64,000 nucleotides of DNA from Bacteroidales bacterium (GCA_013141385.1 JABFRB010000001.1:248001-312000); one strand, 5' to 3'; counted from the first letter of the stretch, positions 52,301 to 61,203 are shown. The notes: a model not told the origin generated them from the letters alone. Made by a program: numbers and translations.

Positions 52301-54795
52301 ACTCAGTACGTATTCGAACAACAGATCAGGGTAGTTTGAATTTTGAGAAGACTTTTACTATCACTATTAACAACGTGAATGAAATACCAACTGATATTAC
52401 CCTATCTGCAAATACAATCGATGAAAATGTAGTGGGCAATTCAACAGTTGGTGGCTTAACTTCAACAGACGTTGATGCTGGTAATACATTTACTTATACC
52501 TTGGTGGCTGGAGTAGGCGATACTGATAATGCTTCGTTTAATATTAGTGGTGGTAATTTACGTATTACCAATAGCCCCGACTTTGAGACGAAGAACAGTT
52601 ACTCAGTACGTGTTCGTACTACCGATCAGGGAAGTTTGACATACGAGAAGGCCTTCACAATCACTATTAATGATCTGAATGAAGCACCAACTAATATCTC
52701 CTTATCTGCAAATTCAATAGATGAGAACGTTGCTGCTAACTCAACGATAGGCACTTTAAGTACAACAGATCAAGATGCAGGCAATACTTTCACCTATACA
52801 TTGGTTGCAGGGGCAGGGAGTTCGGATAATTCTTCATTTAGTATTAGCGGCAATGAATTGCATATAATATCAAGTCCTGATTACGAAACTAAGAGTAGTT
52901 ATCTTGTACGTTTTCGCTCAACAGATCAAGGCAGTTTATATTTTGAGAAGTCATATGCCATTTCAATTCATAATGTAAATGAATCACCTGTTGTTACTGC
53001 TTCGCAAAGTTTCAGTATAAATGAAAATTCAATTGTTGGGACAGTTGTAGGAACAGTTTCTGCTACTGATCCTGATGCTGGTACTACATTTAGCAATTGG
53101 ACAATCACATCTAACGTAAATCCGAATACTAATGGTACTGATGCATTTGCTATAAATTCAACCACAGGTCAAATTACAGTTTTTGATGCTGGAGATTTAG
53201 ATAGAGAAGCAAACTCTTCATTTACAATAAAAGTGACTGTTAGTGATGGTACTAATACAAGTGCCGAAGAGAGCGTTACTATAAATTTAAACGATGTGAA
53301 CGATGTAGTTCCTGTAATAACAGCATCGCAAGTATTGTATGTTACCGAACAATCACCAAATGGTACAACTGTTGGAACAGTAGTAGCAACTGATGGTGAT
53401 GTAACAGCAACGACTTTCCAGAGTTGGACAATTACCGCTGGAAATGGTGGTGGGTATTTTACGATAAATTCATCAACTGGAGTTATTACAGTGGTTGATA
53501 ATACAGGACTAAATTCAAATATCAATCAAAGTTTCACATTGACTCTAACAGTATCCGATGGTGTAAATACTAGCCAGTCTCAAACAGTTTCGATTACTGT
53601 TAGTGCAGTTAATGATGAAAACCCTGTTGTTACTCCAAATCAATCATTTGTTATTAATGAGAATTCTGCAAATAGTACTGTAGTTGGTACTGTTTTAGCA
53701 ACTGATCCAGATTATGGAACCAATTTCCAAAATTGGACTATTACTTCAGGTAATACTGATAATACATTCGCAATTAACTCATCTAGTGGTCAGATAACAG
53801 TTAATAATTCAACAGCTTTAGATTATGAAACTGTTACATCATTCTCATTAACCGTTCAAGTTTCTGATGGATTACATACTGCAAGTGGTGTAGTCACAGT
53901 AAATCTGAATAATTTGAATGATAATGCTCCTACAATTAATGGAGGAACTTTCGCACTTGATGAAAATAGTTCTAATGGGACATCAGTATGTACTATTTCT
54001 GCAAATGATCCAGATGGAATCTTGAATGTATTGACTTTCTCATTAGTAAGCACAAAAGCCTCTAGTCCATTTGCAGTTGATTTAAATACTGGTGTTGTAT
54101 CAGTTAATAATTCTACATTGCTGGATTATGAAACCATTCAATCTTATTCGGTAACTATTAGAGTTTCTGACGGAACTCATTCTGCTGACGGAGTGTTTAC
54201 AATCAATTTAAACAACTTAAATGACAACTCACCTGTTGTTACAGATGCAACGTTTGCAATAGATGAAAACAGTGCAAATAGTACAGCAGTTGGAACTGTT
54301 GCTGCAACTGATGCGGATGGAGTATTAAATAGCCTAACCTATTCCATTACATCTGGAAATACTAATAATGCATTTGCTATTAATTCAGCAACTGGTGCAA
54401 TAACTGTAAATAACACTCTGGCACTGGATTTTGAAACAACTCCTATATTCAATCTTGTTGTAAGTGTATCGGATGTTACTCATTCCAGTGATGGTAATAT
54501 TACAATTAACCTGAATGATTTAGTGGAAACAGGTATTGATGATAATAAAGAATTTAGCTACAAGATTTATCCTAACCCTGCGGTTGATAAGGTAAATATT
54601 TACTTAAACAACCCATCATCTGAATCTTATACAATTGAGATTGTAAGGATTGATGGTGTTAGATTCTATCAAAGTAGTGAAAAGAACCTATCAGGAATAA
54701 AAACTATTGATCTAACAGGAATCACAAGTGGTATATACTTTATAAGAGTATATAACCAGAAGTTTATGTGTACTGATAAACTCATAGTAGAATAG
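49378..54795 (+). CDS. Giant T9SS-exported cadherin-repeat adhesin-like protein
   Basis: An 1805-residue surface protein. Signal peptide to about residue 26 (SGVYAQ); a GEVED-like beta domain (about 55-200, with YIDWDRNGDCGG, GEMEEYAVDV); then fifteen cadherin-like domains of about 100 residues. Ten (about residues 203-1201) are nearly identical, with TDISLSASSINENVVANS, then DNASFNISGSSLRITNSPDF and YSVRVRTTDQG; five (about 1202-1735) are diverged. The end (about 1730-1805) is a type A T9SS sorting domain: YKIYPNPAVDKVNIYL and IDLTGITSGIYFIRVYNQ. It should be secreted and attached to the cell surface, probably for adhesion. Fourth gene of its block, 19 bases downstream of the binding-protein gene. 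Confidence 0.92.
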   Translation: MRKIYSYVVKIALTLIILFLTSGVYAQYPTLPYHPTVTNPGLYPVPTTPFTYGDWVTNVTFAGINNTTANVSWRNNYSGSTHASVVLGQTYTLSVTVNNVGADFSFQYIAAYIDWDRNGDCGGKRPGDGGTGEISSECYVLGLPGHASATVTLNITVPNDAAIGTTWLRVTLDADGGNGDYLSYFAYGEMEEYAVDVSAGVNNAPTDVSLSASAVNENVSANSAVGTLSTTDPDVGNTFTYSLVAGTGGTDNASFNISGSSLRITNSPDYETKSSYSVRVRTTDQGALYYEKAYTITINDLNEAPTDISLSASSINENVAGNSAIGNLNTTDQDAGNSFTYTLVAGTGSTDNASFNISGSSLRITSSPDFETKSSYSVRVRTTDQGSLTYEKAFTITISNVNETPTDISLSASSINENVVANSAIGTLSSTDPDAGTFTYTLVVGTGDTDNASFNISGSSLRITNSPNFETKSSYSVRVRTTDQGSLTFEKAFTITINDLNETPTDIALSASSINENVVANSTVGTLSTTDSDAVNTFTYTLVAGTGSTDNASFNISANSLRITGSPDFETKSSYSVRVRTTDQGTLFYEKAFTITINDLNEAPTDISLSASSINENVVANSTVGTLSSTDQDAVNTFTYTLVAGTGSTDNASFNISGSGLRITNSPDFETKSSYSVRVRTTDQGTLFYEKAFTITINNVNETPTDLALSVASINENVVANSTVGTLSTTDPDAGNTFTYTLVAGTGSTDNASFNISGSSLRINSSPDFETKNSYSVRVRSTDQGSLWFEKVFIVTINDLNEAPSDITLSASSINENVVANSTIGTLSSTDQDAGNTFTYTLVAGTGSTDNASFNISGSSLRITNSPDFETKSSYSVRVRTTDQGSLTYEKAFTITINNVNETPTDIALSATSINENVVANSTIGTLSTTDIDAGDTFTYTLEAGTGDTDNASFNISGSSLRITNSPDFETKNSYSVRIRTTDQGSLNFEKTFTITINNVNEIPTDITLSANTIDENVVGNSTVGGLTSTDVDAGNTFTYTLVAGVGDTDNASFNISGGNLRITNSPDFETKNSYSVRVRTTDQGSLTYEKAFTITINDLNEAPTNISLSANSIDENVAANSTIGTLSTTDQDAGNTFTYTLVAGAGSSDNSSFSISGNELHIISSPDYETKSSYLVRFRSTDQGSLYFEKSYAISIHNVNESPVVTASQSFSINENSIVGTVVGTVSATDPDAGTTFSNWTITSNVNPNTNGTDAFAINSTTGQITVFDAGDLDREANSSFTIKVTVSDGTNTSAEESVTINLNDVNDVVPVITASQVLYVTEQSPNGTTVGTVVATDGDVTATTFQSWTITAGNGGGYFTINSSTGVITVVDNTGLNSNINQSFTLTLTVSDGVNTSQSQTVSITVSAVNDENPVVTPNQSFVINENSANSTVVGTVLATDPDYGTNFQNWTITSGNTDNTFAINSSSGQITVNNSTALDYETVTSFSLTVQVSDGLHTASGVVTVNLNNLNDNAPTINGGTFALDENSSNGTSVCTISANDPDGILNVLTFSLVSTKASSPFAVDLNTGVVSVNNSTLLDYETIQSYSVTIRVSDGTHSADGVFTINLNNLNDNSPVVTDATFAIDENSANSTAVGTVAATDADGVLNSLTYSITSGNTNNAFAINSATGAITVNNTLALDFETTPIFNLVVSVSDVTHSSDGNITINLNDLVETGIDDNKEFSYKIYPNPAVDKVNIYLNNPSSESYTIEIVRIDGVRFYQSSEKNLSGIKTIDLTGITSGIYFIRVYNQKFMCTDKLIVE
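49984..52980 (+). repeat. Ten tandem 300-bp repeats within the cadherin gene
   Basis: Ten units of 100 codons (unit 3 has 99) coding for the near-identical cadherin domains. Protein identity between units is far higher than with the five later domains, while synonymous positions vary, so the array combines selection for the protein with recent amplification or gene conversion. Confidence 0.9.
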
Positions 54796-54848
54796 TATAG
54801 CTGCAATTAGTTGATAGATATCTATTGACTAATTGAATGATTGATTAA

Positions 54849-54905
54849 ACAGAGCTAAGGTTAACCCTCTATAACTGGAGGCACTACCTTGGCTCTGTTT
54901 TATTT
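54849..54905 (+). terminator. Intrinsic terminator of the 46.6-54.8 kb block
   Basis: 13-base stem ACAGAGCTAAGGT (54849-54861) with ACCTTGGCTCTGT (54886-54898), one G-U pair; an inner CCTC/GAGG helix in the loop; then TTTTATTTTATT. It lies 54 bases after the cadherin gene stop. Confidence 0.85.
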
Positions 54906-55053
54906 TATTCCCTCATAATGCTTTTGCTCACCTCAAACCAAGGAGTCTTAAACCTTTTCACAAAGAGAGAGTCCCATTTATCAGATTAAAAAAGAAATAG
55001 TAATTTCTATTAATATTTAAAAATGACTATTTTCGTCCAAATACATTTAAAAA

Positions 55054-56778
55054 ATGGCATCAAATCTTTTTAGAAGGAAGACTATTGATTCAATATTAAG
55101 GGATGCAGATACAGAATCTAAAGAGCATAAACTAAATAGAAATCTTAATGTTAGAGATTTAACGGCATTTGGAATAGCTGCTATAATTGGTGCGGGTATT
55201 TTTAGTACAATTGGTACTGCTGCTTCAACTGGAGGACCCGCGGTTTCCCTACTCTTTGTCTTTACTGCAATTGCTTGTGGATTTTCTGCAATGTGTTACG
55301 CACAGTTTGCATCATCGGTTCCAATAAGTGGGAGTGCGTATACCTATTCTTACGTCAGTTTTGGCGAACTCATAGCATGGATAATAGGGTGGGACTTAAT
55401 AATGGAATATGCAGTTGGAAATATCGCAGTTGCCATTTCATGGTCCGATTATTTTACGGGGTTTATGGGAAGTATAAACATCCATATTCCCGAATACTTA
55501 ACAGTTGATTATTTAAGCGCTCTGCGAGGCTACCATAGTGCTTGTATTGAAATTGCCAAAGGGATTGATATCAACTCGCTTACAATGCCACTAAAAGAAG
55601 CTTATTTTGCTTGGGTTAATGCACCAATGATAGGTGATTTAAGGTTGATTGCAGATATTCCTGCTTTTTCAATAGTTGTCTTTATTACAGTACTAGTATA
55701 CATTGGTATTCATGAAGCTAAAGTTGCTAGTAACACAATGGTTTTGCTCAAGGTAAGCATACTACTCGTTGTAATTGGTGTAGGGGCTTTTTATATTAAT
55801 CCCCAGAATTGGAATCCGTTTGCTCCAAATGGATTGGCTGGTGTAATGAAGGGTGTTTCAGGCGTATTCTTTGCGTATATTGGATTTGATGCTATATCTA
55901 CTACAGCAGAGGAGTGTAAAAATCCTAGAAGGGATTTGCCTAGAGCAATGATCTATTCATTGGTTATCACAACTGTTTTGTACATTCTAATAAGTTTGGT
56001 TCTCACAGGAATGGTTCATTACAGTGAGTTAGCAGTAGGAGATCCATTGGCATATGTTTTCCAAAAATTACATCTCACAAAACTTTCTGGAGTAATAGCA
56101 ATTAGTGCAATAATAGCTATGGCTAGTGTTCTATTGGTTTTTCAGGTTGGACAACCAAGAATTTGGATGAGTATGAGCCGTGATGGTCTTTTACCGAAAA
56201 TCTTTTCCAAGATTCATAAGCGTTTTAAGACACCAGCCTTCTCAACAATTATCACTGGAATAATGGTTGCAATTCCATCGCTTTTCCTTAACCTCACGGA
56301 GGTTACGAACCTTACAAGTATAGGTACTCTTTTTGCTTTTGCACTTGTCTCAGCAGGAGTACTTTTAATGGATAAACAAAACAATAAACCAACATCAGAG
56401 AAAACATATAAAGTACCCTATTTGAATAGCATGTATTTTCTGCCAATTATATGGATTTTGGTTTTTATGGGTATATTCTACTTTAATTCAGATGGTGTTT
56501 ATAGTTTCTTTAAGTTCGGAGGTTCAGCAAACAGCCCTTTTAATGAGAAGATTCCTTTATTTGTTTTTATGGTAATATCAATATTTATTACCCTTCTTGG
56601 AATTATTAAAAAATTATCACTTATTCCAATTCTAGGTTTGCTTACAAATCTTTACCTAATGACAGAGTTGGGAATATCTAACTGGTTACGATTTGGCATT
56701 TGGTTATTATTAGGATTAATTATCTACTATTCGTATGGCTATAAGAATAGTAAATTAGCTCATAGTACCACAAGTTAA
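55054..56778 (+). CDS. APC-superfamily amino acid permease
   Basis: A 574-residue inner-membrane transporter with twelve to fourteen membrane helices. The family pattern is clear: cytosolic N-terminus with NLNVRDLTAFGIAAIIGAGIF (about residues 30-50, helix 1 with the G-A-G unwound substrate site), GPAVSLLFVFTAIACGFSAMCYAQFAS near 65-92, FFAYIGFDAISTTAEEC near 271, and QPRIWMSMSRDGLLPKIF near 368. This places it close to the cationic amino-acid transporter (CAT/YfnA-like) branch. Substrate not fixed. The gene is alone, with no regulator next to it. Confidence 0.9.
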   Translation: MASNLFRRKTIDSILRDADTESKEHKLNRNLNVRDLTAFGIAAIIGAGIFSTIGTAASTGGPAVSLLFVFTAIACGFSAMCYAQFASSVPISGSAYTYSYVSFGELIAWIIGWDLIMEYAVGNIAVAISWSDYFTGFMGSINIHIPEYLTVDYLSALRGYHSACIEIAKGIDINSLTMPLKEAYFAWVNAPMIGDLRLIADIPAFSIVVFITVLVYIGIHEAKVASNTMVLLKVSILLVVIGVGAFYINPQNWNPFAPNGLAGVMKGVSGVFFAYIGFDAISTTAEECKNPRRDLPRAMIYSLVITTVLYILISLVLTGMVHYSELAVGDPLAYVFQKLHLTKLSGVIAISAIIAMASVLLVFQVGQPRIWMSMSRDGLLPKIFSKIHKRFKTPAFSTIITGIMVAIPSLFLNLTEVTNLTSIGTLFAFALVSAGVLLMDKQNNKPTSEKTYKVPYLNSMYFLPIIWILVFMGIFYFNSDGVYSFFKFGGSANSPFNEKIPLFVFMVISIFITLLGIIKKLSLIPILGLLTNLYLMTELGISNWLRFGIWLLLGLIIYYSYGYKNSKLAHSTTS

Positions 56779-57189
56779 AGAGGTTAATATTTTTGGGTGT
56801 CTGATATAGAATATTGGTTGTAGTTTATAATTGTGTTGCAATCTGTATTAGTTTTTTTTGCTTAGTGTCATTTTTTTAGCCACAAAGGCACTTAAACACC
56901 AAGTCAAACTCGCTATTTTTAACTATAACCAGAATGTTGCCTAAGAACTTAATTGTCAGAATAATAGGTTCGAGTGACTTTGAATTGGAATAGAATTCTT
57001 CAAACAGTTATCATTTTTATAGAGTTCTCTATAACCAAAAATCAATTTGTAAGTTTGAACTTTTAATCCACCTTTTTGTTTATCGTCAAATACAATTATT
57101 GATTTACCTCGGGTAATAGGTTAATTGGATTGCATTTCTTCTTTCAATTTTATACTAAGTACTTCATATTCATTATTTTTTCACTCAAA
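56779..57189. other. Intergenic stretch before the desaturase gene
   Basis: 411 bases without a supportable gene. The piece GCCACAAAGGCACTTAAAC near 56880 is similar in kind to the repeat-like text near 41.4 kb. The in-frame extension upstream of the desaturase start (57130-57189) is hydrophobic and not family-like, so I count it as non-coding. AT-rich, with the promoter region of the desaturase. Confidence 0.5.
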
Positions 57190-58191
57190 ATGACAACATC
57201 TAACTCCAATATTGTTGATACTAATTCCAATTGGATTAAAGTTGTTATGAAATACAATTTTCCTAGCATTTTTAAGAGTTGGTGGCAGGTTGTTAATTCA
57301 GTTGTTCCATATTTTTTACTTTGGTTTTTAATGGTGTATAGTTTAGATATATCGTATTGGATTACTCTCCTTTTATCTGTTTTTGCAGCTGGTTTCTTGG
57401 TTAGAATATTTATCATCTTTCATGATTGTGGGCATGGTTCGTTTTTTAAATCAGATAGATTAAACAGATTTGTTGGAATTCCTTTAGGACTACTTTCGTT
57501 TACCCCTTATCACAGATGGCATCACGACCATAAGGAGCATCATGCAACGGTTGGCAACCTAGATAAACGGGGTGTGGGAGATGTCCAAACATTAACCGTT
57601 GAGGAGTATAAGAAGTTGACGAGATGGAAAAAATTTGGATACCGTATATATCGCAATCCAATATTTCTGATTGGCGTGGCACCAATACTTTTGTTTTTAA
57701 TTCAATATCGTTTACCCAAAGCATATATGGGGAGGAAGGAGCATCTTTACCTTCATCTTTCTAATCTAGCTATGGCTTTAATGGTTTTCCTTGTAATATG
57801 GGCTATTGGTTGGAAAGCGTATTTACTTATTCAAATACCAGTTACATATATCTCATCGGTTCATGGGGTTTGGCTGTTCTATGTACAACATCAGTATGAT
57901 TCGGTAAAATGGGAGCGTGCGGATAAGTGGGATTACAAAACAATTGCCCTAGAGGGAAGTTCGTACTTCAAACTACCTTTTTTACTTCAATGGTTTACGG
58001 GAAATATTGGGTTTCATCATATCCATCATTTAAGCCCTAAAATACCAAATTATAAGTTGCCTAAATGTCATAAGGAAAATCCAATTTTTCATGACCAAAA
58101 ACCTATTACATTCTTTTCGAGCCTTAAGTCGCTTAGACTTAAACTATGGGATGAGAAAAACCAAAGATTGGTTGGATTTAGTGAGATTTAA
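57190..58191 (+). CDS. Membrane fatty acid desaturase
   Basis: A 333-residue membrane di-iron desaturase from the ATG at 57190 (MTTSNSNIVDTNSNW). Three histidine boxes bind the two irons: HDCGHGS at about residues 78-84, HRWHHDHKEHH at about 108-118 and HHIHH at about 277-281. Membrane helices surround the boxes (about 35-75, 160-175, 190-230). The layout matches DesA-type acyl-lipid desaturases, which place a double bond into membrane fatty acids and help keep fluid membranes in the cold. The double-bond position cannot be told. No operon partner. Confidence 0.92.
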   Translation: MTTSNSNIVDTNSNWIKVVMKYNFPSIFKSWWQVVNSVVPYFLLWFLMVYSLDISYWITLLLSVFAAGFLVRIFIIFHDCGHGSFFKSDRLNRFVGIPLGLLSFTPYHRWHHDHKEHHATVGNLDKRGVGDVQTLTVEEYKKLTRWKKFGYRIYRNPIFLIGVAPILLFLIQYRLPKAYMGRKEHLYLHLSNLAMALMVFLVIWAIGWKAYLLIQIPVTYISSVHGVWLFYVQHQYDSVKWERADKWDYKTIALEGSSYFKLPFLLQWFTGNIGFHHIHHLSPKIPNYKLPKCHKENPIFHDQKPITFFSSLKSLRLKLWDEKNQRLVGFSEI

Positions 58192-58205
58192 TCAATACTG
58201 TACCA

Positions 58206-58354
58206 ATGTCTTTTGTTAAGGAAAATAGATCCGTTTTTGTCATCCTGAGCGATAGCGAAGGAACTGTTTTCATTGTTAAATAGAGATGGTTGCTTTCAGC
58301 GAATCCTTCGGATTTTACTTCGTTCAGCATACAGAAACTTTAACTAAACGACAT
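58206..58354. repeat. MITE-like element, variant with different ends
   Basis: 149 bases. Ends ATGTCTTTTGTTAAGG and, in reverse, ATGTCGTTTAGTTAAAG, so it is flanked by imperfect terminal repeats unlike the AACGTSAGTTCG type. The interior, in reverse order to the 39-kb copy, has GTCATCCTGAGCGATAGCGA and TTTACTTCGTTCAGCATA, the same core. It fills the gap between two convergent genes. Confidence 0.65.
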
Positions 58355-58368
58355 AGAATACTATATTA

Positions 58369-59157
58369 TCAGTTATTATTAGTTTGTCCATTCTTTTTGA
58401 GAATGTAGATGTAATAAACCAAATCACCCGAAAGAATTTGATTGTAAGTTGGCGAATCAACTACCCCTGCAAAGTTTAATGCCGTTTTATGAAAAATCTT
58501 AGGAGTTAACCTTTTTACTAAATCTTTTCTCCGTTCAGTATCATTTTTCAGGGCTGAAATCACATTTGGATTTATGAGTTGCTCCTCAATTAGGGTTAGG
58601 TTCATTGAATCTAGCGATTCCTTTAAGGTAGGCATTTCATGGGGGTATCTAAAATCAGTATACAAAAAATAGCCATCGTGCTTTAATACACGGGTAACCT
58701 CCGAAAGGAATTTGTTCATGTCCAAATATCTGTGTGATGACTCAACATTTAGTAGTACATCATAAGAATTACTTTCAAGGGGAATGTTTTGAGCATCACC
58801 CTGTTTGAATTTTAAACCAATGCTATTGTGATGGCTATTTGCAAAATCTACTGCACGATTTTCAAGATCAATACCAAGTGCATTTGAAGGGGAAAACGTT
58901 TTGGCGATGTAGGCTAAACCGCCCCCTCTACCGCAACCCACTTCAACTATATTTTTATCTTTTAAATCTACTGTACTTGCTAATCGATGGTACAATTGGA
59001 TCGAATAACGATTTGGTTCATCGTCTTTATCTAAGGTTACTTTTAACGATGGATCATCGTATCCGTAATTCATAAATGTTACCTCAGCATTAGAATCTAT
59101 CTTGCTAATATACCAATACCATACACGAAACATTAACGATCTTAAACCTTGTACCAT
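58369..59157 (-). CDS. SAM-dependent methyltransferase (class I)
   Basis: A 262-residue methyltransferase with an amphipathic N-terminal helix (LRSLMFRVWYWYISK). Motif I is NIVEVGCGRGGGLAYIA near residues 75-91, motif II acidic strand ALGIDLEN near 100, motif post-I FKQGDAQNIPLESNSYDVLLNVESSHRY near 121-148. The C-terminal part has VLKHDGYFLYTDFRYPHEM. The VESSHRY region and lack of extra domains fit the group that methylates lipids or quinone-like and phenol substrates. No partner gene. A perfect palindrome lies 45 bases in front of its start. Confidence 0.85.
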   Translation of the reverse strand: MVQGLRSLMFRVWYWYISKIDSNAEVTFMNYGYDDPSLKVTLDKDDEPNRYSIQLYHRLASTVDLKDKNIVEVGCGRGGGLAYIAKTFSPSNALGIDLENRAVDFANSHHNSIGLKFKQGDAQNIPLESNSYDVLLNVESSHRYLDMNKFLSEVTRVLKHDGYFLYTDFRYPHEMPTLKESLDSMNLTLIEEQLINPNVISALKNDTERRKDLVKRLTPKIFHKTALNFAGVVDSPTYNQILSGDLVYYIYILKKNGQTNNN

Positions 59158-59201
59158 TTGATTGATTTGTTTGAAATATTAACTTTCATTATCTTAGGTA
59201 T

Positions 59202-59223
59202 ACAAATGAGAAATCTCATTTGT
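59202..59223. promoter_or_regulatory. Perfect 22-bp palindrome, operator-like
   Basis: ACAAATGAGA, spacer AA, TCTCATTTGT: ten-base arms with no mismatch. It lies 45 bases upstream of the methyltransferase start on the minus strand, a position suited to a repressor or activator dimer. There is no U run. No regulator gene is adjacent. Confidence 0.55.
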
Positions 59224-59342
59224 AATACTTTTGCGAAGATAGTATTTGCTAAGTGATAAGCAAATTAATATCAATTTTGTGTTCCTTGATACCTGATTTT
59301 ATGGGGAAATAAAATATTATAAATCAGTTTGTTTGCTACTCA

Positions 59343-60602
59343 TTATCTCTTTAAACAGTATAAAATCCCGTTAGTGCTTGTAAAAATAATGACCTCATTT
59401 GAAATATATGGTGTAGAGAATATACCTCCTAGCTCATATTCTACCTCAAGAAACTGCCCATTTGATTTGATAATTGAGTAAATATCATCCCTGTAGGAGT
59501 CATCGGGTTTGAAATATTTGATACGATTTTTCTGATAGGAGAAAGTTTCAAAACTCCACATTTTTTCCCCAGTACTTAAACTGATACCGTGAAGTTTACC
59601 TATGGTTGTACCCAAATACATCATGCTTTTGCTGTATGCATTATTCCCAAAAACAAGAAACTCCATATTTTTTTTCCAATACTCTTTCCCTGTTTCGGGA
59701 TTTGCAGCAATCAAAACACGCTCATCAGCAGAACCAATGTACAGTATTGAATCATGGACATTATTACAAAGACCCCAACCTCGGGTAAATGCTTTGTTCC
59801 AATGACAATATCCCTTTTCCTGATCAAGTGCATAGATATTATAATCTCTAGCACCAATAAAAACTAGATGGTTAAAAGTCGAAGGAGATCCTTGAACTTC
59901 ACCAATTGGAAAGTATTGATGACCTACTGTCTTGAACTTCCAGACCAATTCACCTGACGAAAGGTTTAAAGCATACACATACCCATCGAATGAACCAAAG
60001 AATATCTTGTTATTATCAATTGTTGGAGTGGTATGGACAACATTTCCTGTCTGATATTGCCAGACTAAAATACCTGTTTCTGCGTTAATGGCATATAAAT
60101 TTCCATCCCCAGAGCCGAAGTAGAGAATCCCATTTGCCAAAGCAGGAGAGGAGTGAAAATAATCGGCAAAATCATATTTTTTTTCTCCCTTTGTTTTAAA
60201 CGTCCATACTTTCTCCCCAGTCGTTTTACTTAAAGCGTATAAAATTCCATCTCCACCATTTAAATATAGGAAATCATTGTTAATGCAGATATTTGAGCGG
60301 ATTTCACCATTTGTTCTAAATTTCCAATTTTCTCTACCTGTTTTGATATTTAGAGCGTATAGGGTACTATCGAGACCACCAAAGTAAACCGTAGTATCGC
60401 TTACAATGGGGGAGGAAAATATTGGGGAATTAATATTAAAAACCCAATCGATTTTAGGCTGCTCTTTAATATCATCTACGAGATAAGAGGGAGTAATTGA
60501 ATTATTTTGGGCAAAAGAATTAGTGAATAAGATGCTAAATGATATAAACACCAGTGTTCCTAATGTATTTGAATAGGTTTGCTTTTGAATGGACTGTAAC
60601 AT
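59343..60602 (-). CDS. Secreted PQQ-type beta-propeller repeat protein
   Basis: A 419-residue exported protein with signal peptide ending near residue 32 (FTNSFAQ). The rest is about seven or eight PQQ-enzyme-type blades, each with LYALN-x-x-TG and W-x-F/Y at the blade end: YALNIKTGRENWKF near 92, YALSKTTGEKVWTF near 133, YAINAETGILVWQY near 179, YALNLSSGELVWKF near 221. It lacks the catalytic residues that a PQQ dehydrogenase needs outside the propeller, so it is more likely a scaffold or BamB-like protein than an enzyme. Alone on its strand. Confidence 0.88.
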   Translation of the reverse strand: MLQSIQKQTYSNTLGTLVFISFSILFTNSFAQNNSITPSYLVDDIKEQPKIDWVFNINSPIFSSPIVSDTTVYFGGLDSTLYALNIKTGRENWKFRTNGEIRSNICINNDFLYLNGGDGILYALSKTTGEKVWTFKTKGEKKYDFADYFHSSPALANGILYFGSGDGNLYAINAETGILVWQYQTGNVVHTTPTIDNNKIFFGSFDGYVYALNLSSGELVWKFKTVGHQYFPIGEVQGSPSTFNHLVFIGARDYNIYALDQEKGYCHWNKAFTRGWGLCNNVHDSILYIGSADERVLIAANPETGKEYWKKNMEFLVFGNNAYSKSMMYLGTTIGKLHGISLSTGEKMWSFETFSYQKNRIKYFKPDDSYRDDIYSIIKSNGQFLEVEYELGGIFSTPYISNEVIIFTSTNGILYCLKR

Positions 60603-60824
60603 ATTCTATAAGATTTTTATTTGGGGCAATTTAAGTAGAAAGTTTCAAAGAAAAACTTTACTAATATATTTAATTCAAAGAAGTTATGATCTAATCAAAT
60701 ATTTCCAGTTCTTATATTCACTAAAACAAATTATTTCTTCTAAAGTTTTAAAATGAACACAAATATTAGGGATATCCTCAAAATTATGTAATTTGCTCTC
60801 CTAATGAATTGATATTTTTTTGTT

Positions 60825-61187
60825 ATGAAAATTAGATTGTACTTAATCCCAATACTTTTGATTATTTTTTTTTCCTTTACTCAATGTAAGAATAACAATG
60901 AGGAAGATTTATACGGTGATGATTGTGATACTTTGAATATGACTTACTCAAGGGTTAAATTTATTTTTCAAAATAATTGCTACTCTTGCCATTCGGCAAA
61001 CCTTTACTATAGGGATATTAAAACAGATACTTACGAGGATTTAAAGGCGGCTATAAATACAGGAAGACCTTGGGGTGCTATAAATCGTTTTGATGGTTAT
61101 TTACCAATGCCAAACGGTCAACCAAAACTCGATGATTGCTTGATAAAAAAAATTGGAGCTTGGATTCATGCCGGTATGCCCGAATAA
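60825..61187 (+). CDS. Small lipoprotein with one CxxCH heme-type motif
   Basis: A 120-residue protein with a lipoprotein signal (LIPILLIIFFSFTQC, Cys at about residue 21). It contains one CYSCHSA motif at about residues 55-61, preceded by VKFIFQNNC and followed by LPMPNGQPKLDDCLIKKIGAWIHAGMPE, in which MP-N/G resembles the methionine ligand region of a small c-type cytochrome domain. Bacteroidota encode many such 'cytochrome c-like' lipoproteins. Heme binding is plausible but not proven. Two genes follow closely on the same strand (DUF5777 barrel, 16 bases; YceI). Confidence 0.78.
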   Translation: MKIRLYLIPILLIIFFSFTQCKNNNEEDLYGDDCDTLNMTYSRVKFIFQNNCYSCHSANLYYRDIKTDTYEDLKAAINTGRPWGAINRFDGYLPMPNGQPKLDDCLIKKIGAWIHAGMPE

Positions 61188-61203
61188 TTTAATAATCAGT
61201 GCT

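Noticed and set aside
46560-54795. Prophage remnant
   Set aside because: The tail-collar protein is the only phage-like gene; there is no capsid, terminase, portal or integrase, and such proteins occur commonly outside phages.
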